Assembly: GCA_938034385.1 (NCBI GenBank) | Contig: CALHLC010000035.1 | Coordinates: 1 to 48,714 of the forward strand | DNA length: 48,714 nucleotides | Direction of reading: 5' to 3' | DNA from: an uncultured Bacteriovoracaceae bacterium | GTDB taxonomy: Bacteria > Bdellovibrionota > Bacteriovoracia > Bacteriovoracales > Bacteriovoracaceae | Part shown: positions 34,486-43,703 of the stretch, piece after piece | Numbering within the stretch: position 1 is the first letter of the stretch | How the letters are laid out: every line of letters begins with the position of its first letter | Notes under the pieces: model-generated | Database searches by the model: none | What the model saw: only the letters and a program-made list of their open reading frames with translations | Told to the model about the DNA's origin: nothing | Translations under genes and position numbers: made by a program

Positions 34486-35733
34486 ATGGGCCAAGAGATA
34501 TTATCAAAAATTAAAGAAAATAAATCCCTAGAGGGGATAAGTGTTCTTATATGGGGGATGGGAGTCACGGGTAAGTCTCTTCATAAAGTATGTGAGAGCT
34601 ATGGGGCAACTGTTTGGAATACCGATAAAGAATATATGGGGTTTGATAAATTCATCTCTCAAGATGAAGTTATTGAATCTAATATCAAATTTGATTTAAT
34701 ATTAAAGTCTCCCGGAGTTCCTTGGCTTCCAGAGCTGAATTATTTTAAAGCTAGTGGTGTTGATATTTTAGGAGAGTTAGAGATTATCTCACTACTTTCT
34801 CCTGTTCCTATCATTGCTATAACTGGAAGTAATGGAAAGACAACTGTTTGTACGATGTTAAAGGAAGCATTTGATATTTTGGGAATTAATGTTTTCTTGG
34901 GTGGAAATATAGGAACACCGTATTCAACAATATTAAATCAAAACGTTAAATTTGCGATATTAGAAACATCAAGTTTTCAGCTAGAATTGATTGAAACATT
35001 CTCTCCATTAGTCGCAGCCATTTTAAATATTGTTCCTCACCATCAAGAACGCCATCCTACTTTAGAGCACTATCAAAACGCTAAGTTTAATATTTTTAAG
35101 AATATGAGCGAATTTTCTTCATTGATAGTTTCTAAAGAATTAAAAGCATTAGTCCAGGGAGATTTTAAGGTTTGCGTTCCTGGATCAATTAAGAGAGATC
35201 ATAGTGCAATGAAAGTTGTTGGTGAACATAATATAAAGAACTTTCAATTTGTTGAAGAAATTTTAGATGTACTTGGCTTAAATACACAAGTGATGAGTGA
35301 GTTGATAGAAAGATTTACTGGAGTTGAGCATAGAATTGAATTCATTGGGGAGTATGGAAAGTTAAAAGTTTATAATGATTCTAAAAGTACAAATATAAAC
35401 TCTACACTCACAGCGTTGCAGTCCTTTCCTAATGATAGTGAAATATTTCTTTTGTTGGGAGGACAATTAAGGTCTGATGATATAAGTGAGTTTTTGAAGA
35501 TAAAGGAATATCTAAGAGACGAACAGGTGTTTTTATTTGGAGAATCTAGAGAGATTTTATCAAGAGAGTTTAATAGTTTACAGGGAGAGTCAATCGAAGA
35601 CTTTTTTAAATCAAACTTACCTCGTGAAGGGACTTTATTATTTAGCCCAGGCTTTCCATCCTATGATCAATATAAGAATTTTGAACATCGAGGTCAGAAC
35701 TTTAAAGAAATGATTAAGCAGTATTATAGCTAA
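34486..35733 (+). CDS. murD: UDP-N-acetylmuramoyl-L-alanine--D-glutamate ligase
   Basis: 415 residues. It adds D-glutamate to UDP-MurNAc-L-Ala in the cytoplasm during peptidoglycan synthesis. The Rossmann-like N-terminal domain starts LIWGMGVTGKS. The ATP site is TGSNGKTT (G114-T120), followed by GGNIGTP and ETSSFQLE. The C-terminal domain begins at HRIEFIGEYG with YNDSKSTN and ends with SPGFPSYDQYKNFEHRG. All are MurD hallmarks. It is not in an mra/mur cluster here; it stands alone between a divergent methyltransferase gene and a convergent membrane protein gene. Confidence 0.93.
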   Translation: MGQEILSKIKENKSLEGISVLIWGMGVTGKSLHKVCESYGATVWNTDKEYMGFDKFISQDEVIESNIKFDLILKSPGVPWLPELNYFKASGVDILGELEIISLLSPVPIIAITGSNGKTTVCTMLKEAFDILGINVFLGGNIGTPYSTILNQNVKFAILETSSFQLELIETFSPLVAAILNIVPHHQERHPTLEHYQNAKFNIFKNMSEFSSLIVSKELKALVQGDFKVCVPGSIKRDHSAMKVVGEHNIKNFQFVEEILDVLGLNTQVMSELIERFTGVEHRIEFIGEYGKLKVYNDSKSTNINSTLTALQSFPNDSEIFLLLGGQLRSDDISEFLKIKEYLRDEQVFLFGESREILSREFNSLQGESIEDFFKSNLPREGTLLFSPGFPSYDQYKNFEHRGQNFKEMIKQYYS

Positions 35734-35792
35734 GTAAACCTTGAAATCCCTTAACACTTAAAATACCTTCATCTATATCTATCGAATGAGGC

Positions 35793-37508
35793 TTATATTC
35801 CTATCCATTCGATTAATAGTTTTTCATCGTTTAGAGGTAATTGTATTGGTCCTTCAAATTCTAGTTGGACTCTGCCTTGTATCATCGTTGGTTCTTCTAA
35901 ATGGAGTTGTATTGCAACATTGGAGATATGCTTTGTTGCTAACTTTATTTGTCTTTTAGTTGAAAAGCTATCTGAATAGACGCGGAAGTTATAAGTTTCT
36001 TTTTGGTTTGATGATGAAATTCTAAACTTAATAATTATGTCTGTTACTTTATGTTCAATTAGTTTTTTGGGTAGAAAAACATCTATCGTGCCTGCTTGAT
36101 TGAACTGAGTATATGGAATATGAGGCCAATTTAAAATCTTATCTACTGGGCCTTGAGCATTATAATTTGATTTATTGAGGTAGTTATATTCATTATGTTC
36201 GATGGCGTATAAAATTTTCTTTTTTCCTTTACAGAGATAATATGAATGGAATGGAACTGCTATTGTACAATAAGAATCCTGACTTCCTCTTTTTACATTA
36301 TTGTTCCAACTTAGTACTTGCAGGTCAGTATAAGCGGTATTCATTTTCACGAGCTGTAAGAGATATCCGTTTATTATAAAAAAACCAATTAAAATAAGTC
36401 TCCTTAAACGGTAATCTTTAATAGAAAAATACTCAAAAGCACAAAAAACTAAGCCTAAAACAATTAGGATCTTAGAATAAAAGACATGTGCTGTATGTCT
36501 ATTAAGTGTAAGGTCATTCATTTCGTAAAAACTATGTGAGGGCCATCCTGCTGCAAATATAAAGACATTTATAAAAACAAGTATAAGTCCGAAAATAGGG
36601 AGATATCTAAAGAATGATTTAATTTTTAAGTATACAGTAATAATAAAGATAATAAGGGTCAGTGGAAGTAATAAAATTGGAGTAATAGAGAGGTCATTCA
36701 AAATTAAATTTCGAGAAGAGGTAATGATAGAGGTTATATGGTTTAAGGAAAAGGTTATAAAGTATCTTGCCCTAAAAGCAAGTGTACTTTCCGAGGCTTG
36801 ATTGGAATTGATTGCACCTAATAAATGAGAAAATGTATCAGAAAAACATATTACAATTAATCCTGAAATAATACACGCAGAGAAGAACTTTTTGTACTCT
36901 TTGTTGACTAAAGGAAATGCAAAAATCATTAAAGGAAGAATAGAGAGATGAAATATTTTACTGAAAATAAATAGTATTCCTACATATCCATAGGTAGGAA
37001 CCGTTTTTGATTTATTAGAGAGACCATCTAACAAGAGATATAAAAAAAGTGGAAAAGCATAGTAAGTAAAATTGGTGAAAGAACTAATCTCTAGACTCTT
37101 AGTAAATGTAATTATTATACATATAAAAAACCTCAAAAAATCGTCCTGGATTACGCTCCTAAATCTTGGGAGACAAAAAACAGAACTAATCAGTACTGGG
37201 ATTGTAATTTGAAAACATGAGTAAACTATTGGGATGAAATTTATTGGAATATTAAGTAAATGTACTAAGTATGTAATTATTCTTTGGGGTATGGAAAAGT
37301 ATACAAAATCAAAATAAAATAATTGTTTTATAGACTCATCTGATCTTGCAAAAAAATCAATCAGAACTTCAGCATCAAATGGTTCTCCTGTGAAAAATGG
37401 GTGCCACTGATACAAGACTGTGAACAAAATATTAGAAATGACTATAAGGCTAAAATAAATATATGTTTTTTTTGTATCTTGTATTTTCATTCCTTTCGCT
37501 ATTTTCAT
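35793..37508 (-). CDS. Polytopic membrane protein, GT-C-glycosyltransferase-like layout
   Basis: 571 residues with roughly ten to twelve membrane helices in the first 410 residues and a soluble C-terminal domain of about 160 residues (from YTDLQVLSWNN). The first loop has an acidic cluster (FFTGEPFDAEVLIDFF) in the position where GT-C enzymes keep catalytic acids, but this is only suggestive. The C-terminal domain is beta-rich (VQLEFEGPIQLP). Function unknown. Next to a surface-sugar operon it could be a glycan-assembly enzyme. The ATG at 37508 has a weak upstream purine run; another ATG at 37490 is possible. Confidence 0.65.
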   Translation of the reverse strand: MKIAKGMKIQDTKKTYIYFSLIVISNILFTVLYQWHPFFTGEPFDAEVLIDFFARSDESIKQLFYFDFVYFSIPQRIITYLVHLLNIPINFIPIVYSCFQITIPVLISSVFCLPRFRSVIQDDFLRFFICIIITFTKSLEISSFTNFTYYAFPLFLYLLLDGLSNKSKTVPTYGYVGILFIFSKIFHLSILPLMIFAFPLVNKEYKKFFSACIISGLIVICFSDTFSHLLGAINSNQASESTLAFRARYFITFSLNHITSIITSSRNLILNDLSITPILLLPLTLIIFIITVYLKIKSFFRYLPIFGLILVFINVFIFAAGWPSHSFYEMNDLTLNRHTAHVFYSKILIVLGLVFCAFEYFSIKDYRLRRLILIGFFIINGYLLQLVKMNTAYTDLQVLSWNNNVKRGSQDSYCTIAVPFHSYYLCKGKKKILYAIEHNEYNYLNKSNYNAQGPVDKILNWPHIPYTQFNQAGTIDVFLPKKLIEHKVTDIIIKFRISSSNQKETYNFRVYSDSFSTKRQIKLATKHISNVAIQLHLEEPTMIQGRVQLEFEGPIQLPLNDEKLLIEWIGI

Positions 37509-37793
37509 TAGACATTAAATTTTTCTTTAAGTTTAAAGAATATAGTCTAGTTAGCTAAGCATTGAAGTTAAAAAATTTAACATCTATTCAAGCTTTAACT
37601 AATATTGAATGATTATTCGAGTTAAATAAAAAATATTATATGTACTTGAATATGGAGGTAGGTTATATAAATAGGGATAATGCAATTATCAGGTTACTGA
37701 GAACTACCTAAGTAATAGCCTAAATCAAGTTAGTGTATGTATAATAAACTTAATCTTTAACGAGAAATACTTTAGAAAGGTCTAAATAGAAAA

Positions 37794-39830
37794 ATGTTAG
37801 AAAAAATATTTCCTAAAAGTATCATTTTATCTAAGATTTTCATCTTTGGAATTGTTGTAAAAATCATTACTTCATGCTTTTTTGGTTCTATTTATCTGCG
37901 AGAGCTTTTCATCCCGTTTAGTAATTATTTTTTAGACTCATTTCTTAATCCTTATGAACAATTTATTGGTCTAAACCCTGATTCATTCCCTTATCCTGCA
38001 GGGATGCTTTATGTTTTATCTTTTTTTAAGGGAGGGATAAGTTATTTATTGGGAATTAACAGTGGAGATCTTTTTTTATATCGAATACCAAATCTAATAG
38101 GTGACTATCTTATTTTAAGGATTCTGGTTCTATGGCTACCAAGTAAAGAAAGATTAATTCTATTCATTTATTGGCTCTCACCTGTGCTTTTTTATATTTC
38201 TTATTTGCATGGGCAACTAGACGTAATTCCTGTAAGTATTTTATTCATCTCTCTTCATTATTTGTTCAAAAGAAGAATGTTACTATCTGCTTTGTTTTAT
38301 GGGCTGTCTTTATCAACTAAAACTAACGTTCTCATTGCACTACCTTTGATTCTTATAAATACATATCGAAAACAAAGATCAAAATCAGATGTCCTTATAT
38401 ACGTTTTAGTTTCACTTCTTTCTTTCATTGTTATTAATCTAGCGTATATTGATTCTAATGCATTTATTAAGATGGTGTTTTTTAATACAACTCAAAGTCA
38501 ATTGTTTGAATCTTTCTTTCAATTTAACAAAGATTACCTGTTCTATTTTATTCCTTTTTTGCTTTTTTGTATGATTCTATTTTGTTTGAAAATCAAATCA
38601 ATGAATCGAGACCTTACCTTAATGTTTCTTGGTTTTAGCTTTTGTATCATAAATGTATTTATAGTGCCTATGCAGGGATGGTACTACTGGTTCCTGCCAT
38701 TTTTAATATATTTTGGAATAAAGTTTAAAGACCAATCTTTCATTTTATTTTTATTTTTTATCCAGCTATTGTATTTTTTGTTTTTTGGCTTAAGCATTAC
38801 TTCTGATTTTTTGATACTTTATAATCCAGTTCTCACAATAACAATTTTTGAATTACTTGAAGGGGTGGGGATTGATGATGGCCTTTTAACAGTTATGCTT
38901 AACTTGATCTTTACTTTGCTTCAAGGCGGGTTATTAATATTATGCTATTGGCTATATAAAAATGGAATAGCTGAAATCTTTAAACGCAAGTTAGCTTATA
39001 AACCATACTTCGTGGGAATTGCCGGTCCTTCTGGAGCAGGAAAAACTACTTTGTCGAGTTTACTCAATGATATTTTCTGTCCACAAAATACACTTACGAT
39101 TTGTGGCGATGGTGTTCACAAATGGGAAAGAGGAGATGAGAATTGGAATGAGCTCTCACACCTTAATCCTAAAGCAAATTTTCTACATTTAGATGCTCTC
39201 AATCTTTCAAAGTTAAGAAAAGGTATCAAGATTAAGAGGAGATCTTATGAACATGAAGATGGCCGCTTTTCTTTGGAAGAAAATATAGTTGTAAAGAAAG
39301 CAGTGATTTATGAAGGACTCCATGCTTTATATTTAAAAAAATCTAGAGAGTGTTATGATCTTAAGATTTATGTTGCTCCTGATGAATCGTTAAGGAGACA
39401 GTGGAAAGTAAAAAGAGATACTCAAAAGAGGAAGAAGTCTAAAGAGGAAGTTCTTAGCCAAATGAAAGATCGTGAAAATGATTTTGACAGTTTTATAAAG
39501 GGGCAGTCAGATTTTGCAGATATACAAATCAAATTCTTCGAAGAAAACAAAAAGAGTGGACTGAAAGTTAAAGTTATAAATGATGTTGAGTGTGATGTCT
39601 TAGTTGGTGAATTTAAGAAAATTAAAACATTAGAGGTAGAACATACTTATGAAGGAGAATATCAATCTCTCAAATTTGTTGGAACAATTGACTTGTCTTC
39701 AATATTGAGAATTAAAAATAAGACTCTGGTCTCTCTTGAAGAATTTGGTATCTTTGAGGATAAATGGTCTGACAACTATGAAGGAATCCTGCAATTAATA
39801 ATCTTTTGTTATATAATTAATCATGATTAA
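37794..39830 (+). CDS. Fusion of a polytopic membrane domain with a uridine-kinase-like P-loop domain
   Basis: 678 residues. Residues 1-400 are a membrane domain of about ten helices, with GT-C-like features such as SYLHGQLDVIPVSILFIS after the second loop. Residues about 405-610 are a P-loop kinase of the uridine kinase/phosphoribulokinase family: Walker A AGPSGAGKTTL (about 408-418), CGDGVHKWERGD, and YEGLHALYLKK, with basic residues in RRQWKVKRD. The last 60 residues form an extra small domain. I know of no common protein with this pairing. It may phosphorylate a sugar or polyol at the inner face while the membrane part transfers or moves the product. It overlaps the aldolase gene by eight bases and opens a five-gene operon ending at 43031. 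The 285-base gap before it shows no recognisable feature. Confidence 0.75.
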   Translation: MLEKIFPKSIILSKIFIFGIVVKIITSCFFGSIYLRELFIPFSNYFLDSFLNPYEQFIGLNPDSFPYPAGMLYVLSFFKGGISYLLGINSGDLFLYRIPNLIGDYLILRILVLWLPSKERLILFIYWLSPVLFYISYLHGQLDVIPVSILFISLHYLFKRRMLLSALFYGLSLSTKTNVLIALPLILINTYRKQRSKSDVLIYVLVSLLSFIVINLAYIDSNAFIKMVFFNTTQSQLFESFFQFNKDYLFYFIPFLLFCMILFCLKIKSMNRDLTLMFLGFSFCIINVFIVPMQGWYYWFLPFLIYFGIKFKDQSFILFLFFIQLLYFLFFGLSITSDFLILYNPVLTITIFELLEGVGIDDGLLTVMLNLIFTLLQGGLLILCYWLYKNGIAEIFKRKLAYKPYFVGIAGPSGAGKTTLSSLLNDIFCPQNTLTICGDGVHKWERGDENWNELSHLNPKANFLHLDALNLSKLRKGIKIKRRSYEHEDGRFSLEENIVVKKAVIYEGLHALYLKKSRECYDLKIYVAPDESLRRQWKVKRDTQKRKKSKEEVLSQMKDRENDFDSFIKGQSDFADIQIKFFEENKKSGLKVKVINDVECDVLVGEFKKIKTLEVEHTYEGEYQSLKFVGTIDLSSILRIKNKTLVSLEEFGIFEDKWSDNYEGILQLIIFCYIINHD

Positions 39831-40761
39831 AGTTGATTCTATTGAGCAATTAAAATTTTTATCTAGATTGTATTCTTCTGGGATTACTCATATTCAAGGA
39901 GGAGGAGGAAATATATCTGTAAAAGATGGTCAGACTATGTATATCAAGTCCTCTGGGTATAATTTTGAAGATGTTTATAAAGATGAAGCCTTCGTAGGTG
40001 TTGATTTTAATACAATAAAAGAGAGTCTTAGAGAAGATGATATAAGTGAGAATTCATACTTTGAATCTTTAAATACCGCTTTGTTACCTGGATTTACAAT
40101 GAGGCCATCTATGGAAACAGGATTTCATGCTGTTTTAGATAAGTATGTCATTCATACCCATCCGGTCGCTGTAAATATTTTAACATGTTCTGATTCTTTA
40201 AATGACTTAATTGGAAGCATTGTTCAAGATAACTTTAGTTGTATTCAATACTCATCTCCTGGCTTAGGTATTACACAAGAGATTTTAAAAGAAATCGGTA
40301 ACGAGTCAAAAGTTTTCTTTCTAGAAAATCATGGCGTTATTGTGCATTCCAAAGACTTTGAGGAAGTTCAATTTCTCTATTCAAGTTTAATTTCACACTT
40401 TGAAGCATTTTTTAAAATTAGCTCTTATGTAGAAATAAAAATGAGTAAGTGTCAATCAGGTTATATAGGATCAAGTTTTCAGGCCGAAGAGATCGAAATT
40501 TTTAAGACTCTTGATAGTAAAGTACTTTACCCTGATCAGGAAGTTTTCCTTAATGATTTATCTCTGTGTAATTTTATTGATAATAAAATCTATTATCCTT
40601 TTGATTTGAAAAAAAGTATCTCGTTAGAGGAAAATGTTAGAGCAATTTTAGCAATTGAACTTGGAATAAGAAATAAAGGGCTTAAAGCAAAGTATTTAAG
40701 CATGAATGAGAGAGCTTATATAAGAAATATGAAGGCTGAAAAATATAGGAAAAAAGTATAA
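39823..40761 (+). CDS. Class II aldolase/adducin family protein
   Basis: 312 residues. The zinc aldolase core covers the first 200: GGGGNISVK (phosphate loop), catalytic E98 in SMETGFHA, zinc ligands H111 and H113 (VIHTHPVAVN) and H170 (ENHGVIV). The pattern is that of L-fuculose/L-rhamnulose-phosphate aldolases, which make or cleave sugar phosphates. The C-terminal 110 residues are an addition with unknown role (LDSKVLYPDQEV). It overlaps the gene before it and abuts the next one by one base. In this operon it probably makes or modifies the sugar phosphate that the nucleotidyltransferases activate. Confidence 0.85.
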   Translation: MIKVDSIEQLKFLSRLYSSGITHIQGGGGNISVKDGQTMYIKSSGYNFEDVYKDEAFVGVDFNTIKESLREDDISENSYFESLNTALLPGFTMRPSMETGFHAVLDKYVIHTHPVAVNILTCSDSLNDLIGSIVQDNFSCIQYSSPGLGITQEILKEIGNESKVFFLENHGVIVHSKDFEEVQFLYSSLISHFEAFFKISSYVEIKMSKCQSGYIGSSFQAEEIEIFKTLDSKVLYPDQEVFLNDLSLCNFIDNKIYYPFDLKKSISLEENVRAILAIELGIRNKGLKAKYLSMNERAYIRNMKAEKYRKKV

Positions 40762-41528
40762 TGCAAATCATTATTCCAATGTCTGGTGAAGGCTCGAGGT
40801 TTAAAAAAGCTGGCTATGAAAAAATAAAACCTTTAATAGAAGTACATGGTAAGCCAATGATTGAGTGGGTTCTAAATATGTTTCCTGGTGATCATGATTT
40901 TACTTTTATTTGCAATGAAGATCACTTGCAAGTTACAGAGCTAGAGGCAACGTTAAAAAGATTAAAGCCTAAAGGTACAATTCATTCCATTGCTCCTCAT
41001 AAGCTAGGCCCTGTTTATGCAGTACAAGAAATTATAGACACAATAGATTTGGAAGAGAAAACGATTGTTAATTATTGTGATTTTTATATGTCTTGGGATT
41101 TTAATGATTATATAAGTAATTTAACTGAAGAGGTTGATGGGAGTATACCTTGTTACACAGGGTTTCATCCTCATCTTTTACATCAAAAAAATTTTTACGC
41201 TGGTTGCAAAGTGACAAAACAATTAGAGCTTCTTGAGATCAAGGAAAAGTTTAGCTTCACAAAAGATAAGAGTAAATCACACCATTCAGTGGGTACATAC
41301 TATTTTAGTAAAGGTGAATTAGTAAGGAAATACTTTAAGGAGTTGATTGATAAGAAGATGACTTTAAATAATGAGTATTATGTAAGTATGGTTTATGAAT
41401 TAATGTTAAAAGATAAACTAAAGATAGAGGTCTATGATAAAATTCCCTATTTTTGCCAGTGGGGAACTCCTTTAGATCTTGAAGAATATCTGACTTATGT
41501 TAAATGTATAAAAAGGTGGTCAAAGTGA
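40761..41528 (+). CDS. Sugar-phosphate nucleotidyltransferase 1
   Basis: 255 residues of the NTP-transferase fold. The nucleotide loop is IIIPMSGEGSRF followed by KPLIEVHGKPMIEWV; the metal-site aspartate is in NYCDFYMSW. It should join a sugar or polyol phosphate to a nucleotide. The length is shorter than glucose-1-phosphate thymidylyltransferases (about 290), and the precise sugar and base are unknown. It is paralogous to the next gene, with which it overlaps by four bases. Confidence 0.85.
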   Translation: MQIIIPMSGEGSRFKKAGYEKIKPLIEVHGKPMIEWVLNMFPGDHDFTFICNEDHLQVTELEATLKRLKPKGTIHSIAPHKLGPVYAVQEIIDTIDLEEKTIVNYCDFYMSWDFNDYISNLTEEVDGSIPCYTGFHPHLLHQKNFYAGCKVTKQLELLEIKEKFSFTKDKSKSHHSVGTYYFSKGELVRKYFKELIDKKMTLNNEYYVSMVYELMLKDKLKIEVYDKIPYFCQWGTPLDLEEYLTYVKCIKRWSK

Positions 41529-42322
41529 ATATAATTATTCCGATGGCCGGGGAAGGAAGTAGGTTTAAAAACGAAGGGTATAAAACCTCTAAACCCTTGA
41601 TTCCGACAACTTTATTAAGTACAGGGGAGAAAGTCCCCATGGTTATAGCTGCCTCCTTGAGTCTTCCTCATATAGATACATCCAAAGTTATATACCTTCT
41701 AAGAAGTGAACATATAAAAGAAGGCGCTGACCAACTAATATCAAAACATATCAAAAATCCTTGTTTTATAGAGGTGAAAAAACTAACTGATGGACAAGCA
41801 TCAACATGTCTTTTAGCTAAGGATTTAGTGGATTTAGATAAAGAGTTATTTATTGCGGGCTGTGACAATGGAATGATTTTTAATTTAGAAAAATTTTTAA
41901 AACTTAAAGATACTTGCGATATAATAGTCTTTACATTTAGAAACCATGATCAGGTTCTAGCTAACCCAGAAGCTTATGGATGGGTGGAAACAATTGAGAG
42001 TGAGAGTGATATTGCTAAAAGTGTCTCTGTGAAAAAATCTATTTCTCAAAAACCTATGCAAGATCATGCAATTACATCGAGTTTTTGGTTTAGGAGAGGT
42101 CGTGATTTTCTTGAATGTACTGAAGAGATGATAGCTTGTAATGATAGAATCAATAATGAATTTTATATGGATCAGGTTGTTAAATATGCGCTCAAGAATA
42201 AGTTGGATGTGCGAGTATTTGAGATTGATAAATATTTAGGTTGGGGAACCCCTTTAGATCATCAAGATTATGAAAACTCTATAAAGTATTGGAAGGGCTT
42301 CATTGATCATGAAAATATTTGA
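41525..42322 (+). CDS. Sugar-phosphate nucleotidyltransferase 2
   Basis: 265 residues from GTG 41525 (GTGA overlap; AAGGTGG lies just upstream). ATG 41504 is in frame but has no ribosome site. The loop IIIPMAGEGSRF and KPLIPTTLLSTGEKVP are followed by AGCDNGMIF as the metal site. It shares the fold and the C-terminal WGTPLD motif with the gene before (QWGTPLDLEEY there, GWGTPLDHQDY here). Two adjacent transferases may act on different phosphorylated intermediates, or one may be a regulatory partner. Confidence 0.85.
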   Translation: MNIIIPMAGEGSRFKNEGYKTSKPLIPTTLLSTGEKVPMVIAASLSLPHIDTSKVIYLLRSEHIKEGADQLISKHIKNPCFIEVKKLTDGQASTCLLAKDLVDLDKELFIAGCDNGMIFNLEKFLKLKDTCDIIVFTFRNHDQVLANPEAYGWVETIESESDIAKSVSVKKSISQKPMQDHAITSSFWFRRGRDFLECTEEMIACNDRINNEFYMDQVVKYALKNKLDVRVFEIDKYLGWGTPLDHQDYENSIKYWKGFIDHENI

Positions 42323-43031
42323 TCTATCTGTTGTGATTCCTTGTTATAATGAAGGTGATAACTTACCTTTTTTAATTGATAAAATTTGTACTTTTGAACA
42401 AGAACACTCTCACCGATTTCAATATGTTTTAGTCGATAATGGATCTACTGATCACTCTTATAATGTTCTAAAAGATTATATAGATCATGAATTTATTAAA
42501 ATTGTGAAGATTGATAAAAACCGGGGGTATGGAGATGGAATACTCAGAGGGTTAGAACAAAGTGATGCTTCAATCTTGGCTTGGACTCATGCTGATTTGC
42601 AAACGGAAATATCTGACTTATTAGAAGGATTTGAACTTATTAAAAACACTTCAGGGGAAAATGTAGTTATTAAAGGAAAGAGAACTAAGAGAAAGTTCTT
42701 AGAAGCCTTTTTTACTTTTGGTATGCAGGCCGTCTGCTATCTGGCACTAAAGGTTTATTTAGATGATATTAATGCCCAACCTAAGATCTTTAAAAAATCA
42801 TTCTTCCAAAAAAACATTCAAGACAAAGCACCTAAAGACTTCTCTCTCGATTTATATTTGCTCTATAGTGCTAAAAAGTTTGGTTCAATTCAGGACTTTA
42901 AGGTTTCATTTAATAAGAGAGTATATGGTGAAGCTAAAGGTGGCGGAGGGTTCTTTACAAGAATTAAATTAATCAAAAGAACTTTTACATATATTTATGA
43001 ATTAAAGTCTAAAGTGAGCAGTAATACTTAA
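42309..43031 (+). CDS. Family 2 glycosyltransferase, DPM1-like
   Basis: 240 residues from ATG 42309 (a TTG at 42303 is in frame). The GT-A fold begins VVIPCYNEGDNLPFLI; the metal-binding motif is HADLQTE, in the place of the usual D-x-D. Polyprenyl-phosphate sugar transferases of this type have the same N-terminal pattern and a single C-terminal hydrophobic stretch (FGMQAVCYLALKVYL). It overlaps the second nucleotidyltransferase by 14 bases. It may transfer the activated sugar to a lipid carrier. Confidence 0.85.
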   Translation: MKIFDLSVVIPCYNEGDNLPFLIDKICTFEQEHSHRFQYVLVDNGSTDHSYNVLKDYIDHEFIKIVKIDKNRGYGDGILRGLEQSDASILAWTHADLQTEISDLLEGFELIKNTSGENVVIKGKRTKRKFLEAFFTFGMQAVCYLALKVYLDDINAQPKIFKKSFFQKNIQDKAPKDFSLDLYLLYSAKKFGSIQDFKVSFNKRVYGEAKGGGGFFTRIKLIKRTFTYIYELKSKVSSNT

Positions 43032-43035
43032 TCAA

Positions 43036-43650
43036 TTAGTTGAATAACCAACTTTCTGGGGTTTTGGTGCAGATAGCATCAGGGTGATTGCTAAGAACAT
43101 GTTTCTTTATTTTTATGATTTGGGAAATCGGTTGACCTTGAAGCTCAGGAGATACAATGCAAGTTTTAAAGTTACATTGCTTTAAAGAGTTTGAGATTTT
43201 TTGATCAAATTTAAAGTGATCAAAAAAATCAATCCAAACCCATCGCACCTTATCCTGAAATCTTAAAACACTTTCAAGGCTTTCATATTCAGAAATTCGA
43301 ATCATGATGTTTTCAGGAGATAAACTTTGAGCTCTAACTTTTTTTATGATTAATGGTAATGAACTATCCAAAAATACAAAGTTTGTGAAATGATGTTTTT
43401 TCATAATTTCGAGACATTTATCCTCTATCCCTTCACTTTTAATATTTATGATTAGAAAGCCTGCATCTTTAACAAACTCTTTCATGAATTGGTCTAAGTA
43501 AGATAAATTTTGATTTTGATGGTTATATGGGTCGTGTTCCAGAATCAAGTCATTATTATAGTACCTTAAATCTATTTCTATTGATTTTGGACTTGTTGAG
43601 AGTTGATTTAATTGATCTAGTGTATTTATACGATGTCTAATAATATCCAT
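43036..43650 (-). CDS. Glycerophosphodiester-phosphodiesterase-like protein
   Basis: 204 residues. The pattern IEIDLRYYNNDLILEHDPY (metal-binding E-x-D, then HD) after an N-terminal HR matches the TIM-barrel phosphodiesterases, and the later WVWIDFFDHF and DAICTKTPE fit the barrel end. The usual HRG and ENT parts are weaker: there is HRINT instead. It is shorter than typical GDPDs of about 240-250 residues. It is convergent to the operon at 37794-43031 with only four bases between the stops. Enzymes of this type occur in capsule and phospho-glycan clusters. Confidence 0.7.
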   Translation of the reverse strand: MDIIRHRINTLDQLNQLSTSPKSIEIDLRYYNNDLILEHDPYNHQNQNLSYLDQFMKEFVKDAGFLIINIKSEGIEDKCLEIMKKHHFTNFVFLDSSLPLIIKKVRAQSLSPENIMIRISEYESLESVLRFQDKVRWVWIDFFDHFKFDQKISNSLKQCNFKTCIVSPELQGQPISQIIKIKKHVLSNHPDAICTKTPESWLFN

Positions 43651-43703
43651 ATATTTAAAGATTATATGTTTTATTCTTTGATTTGGAAAAAGTGAGAGAT
43701 GGA

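Noticed and set aside
37509-37793. 285-base gap before the membrane/kinase fusion gene, with a 19-codon frame after GGAGG-like bases
   Set aside because: The short frame has no signal or motif, and no clear promoter or hairpin was found; I see nothing firm in it.
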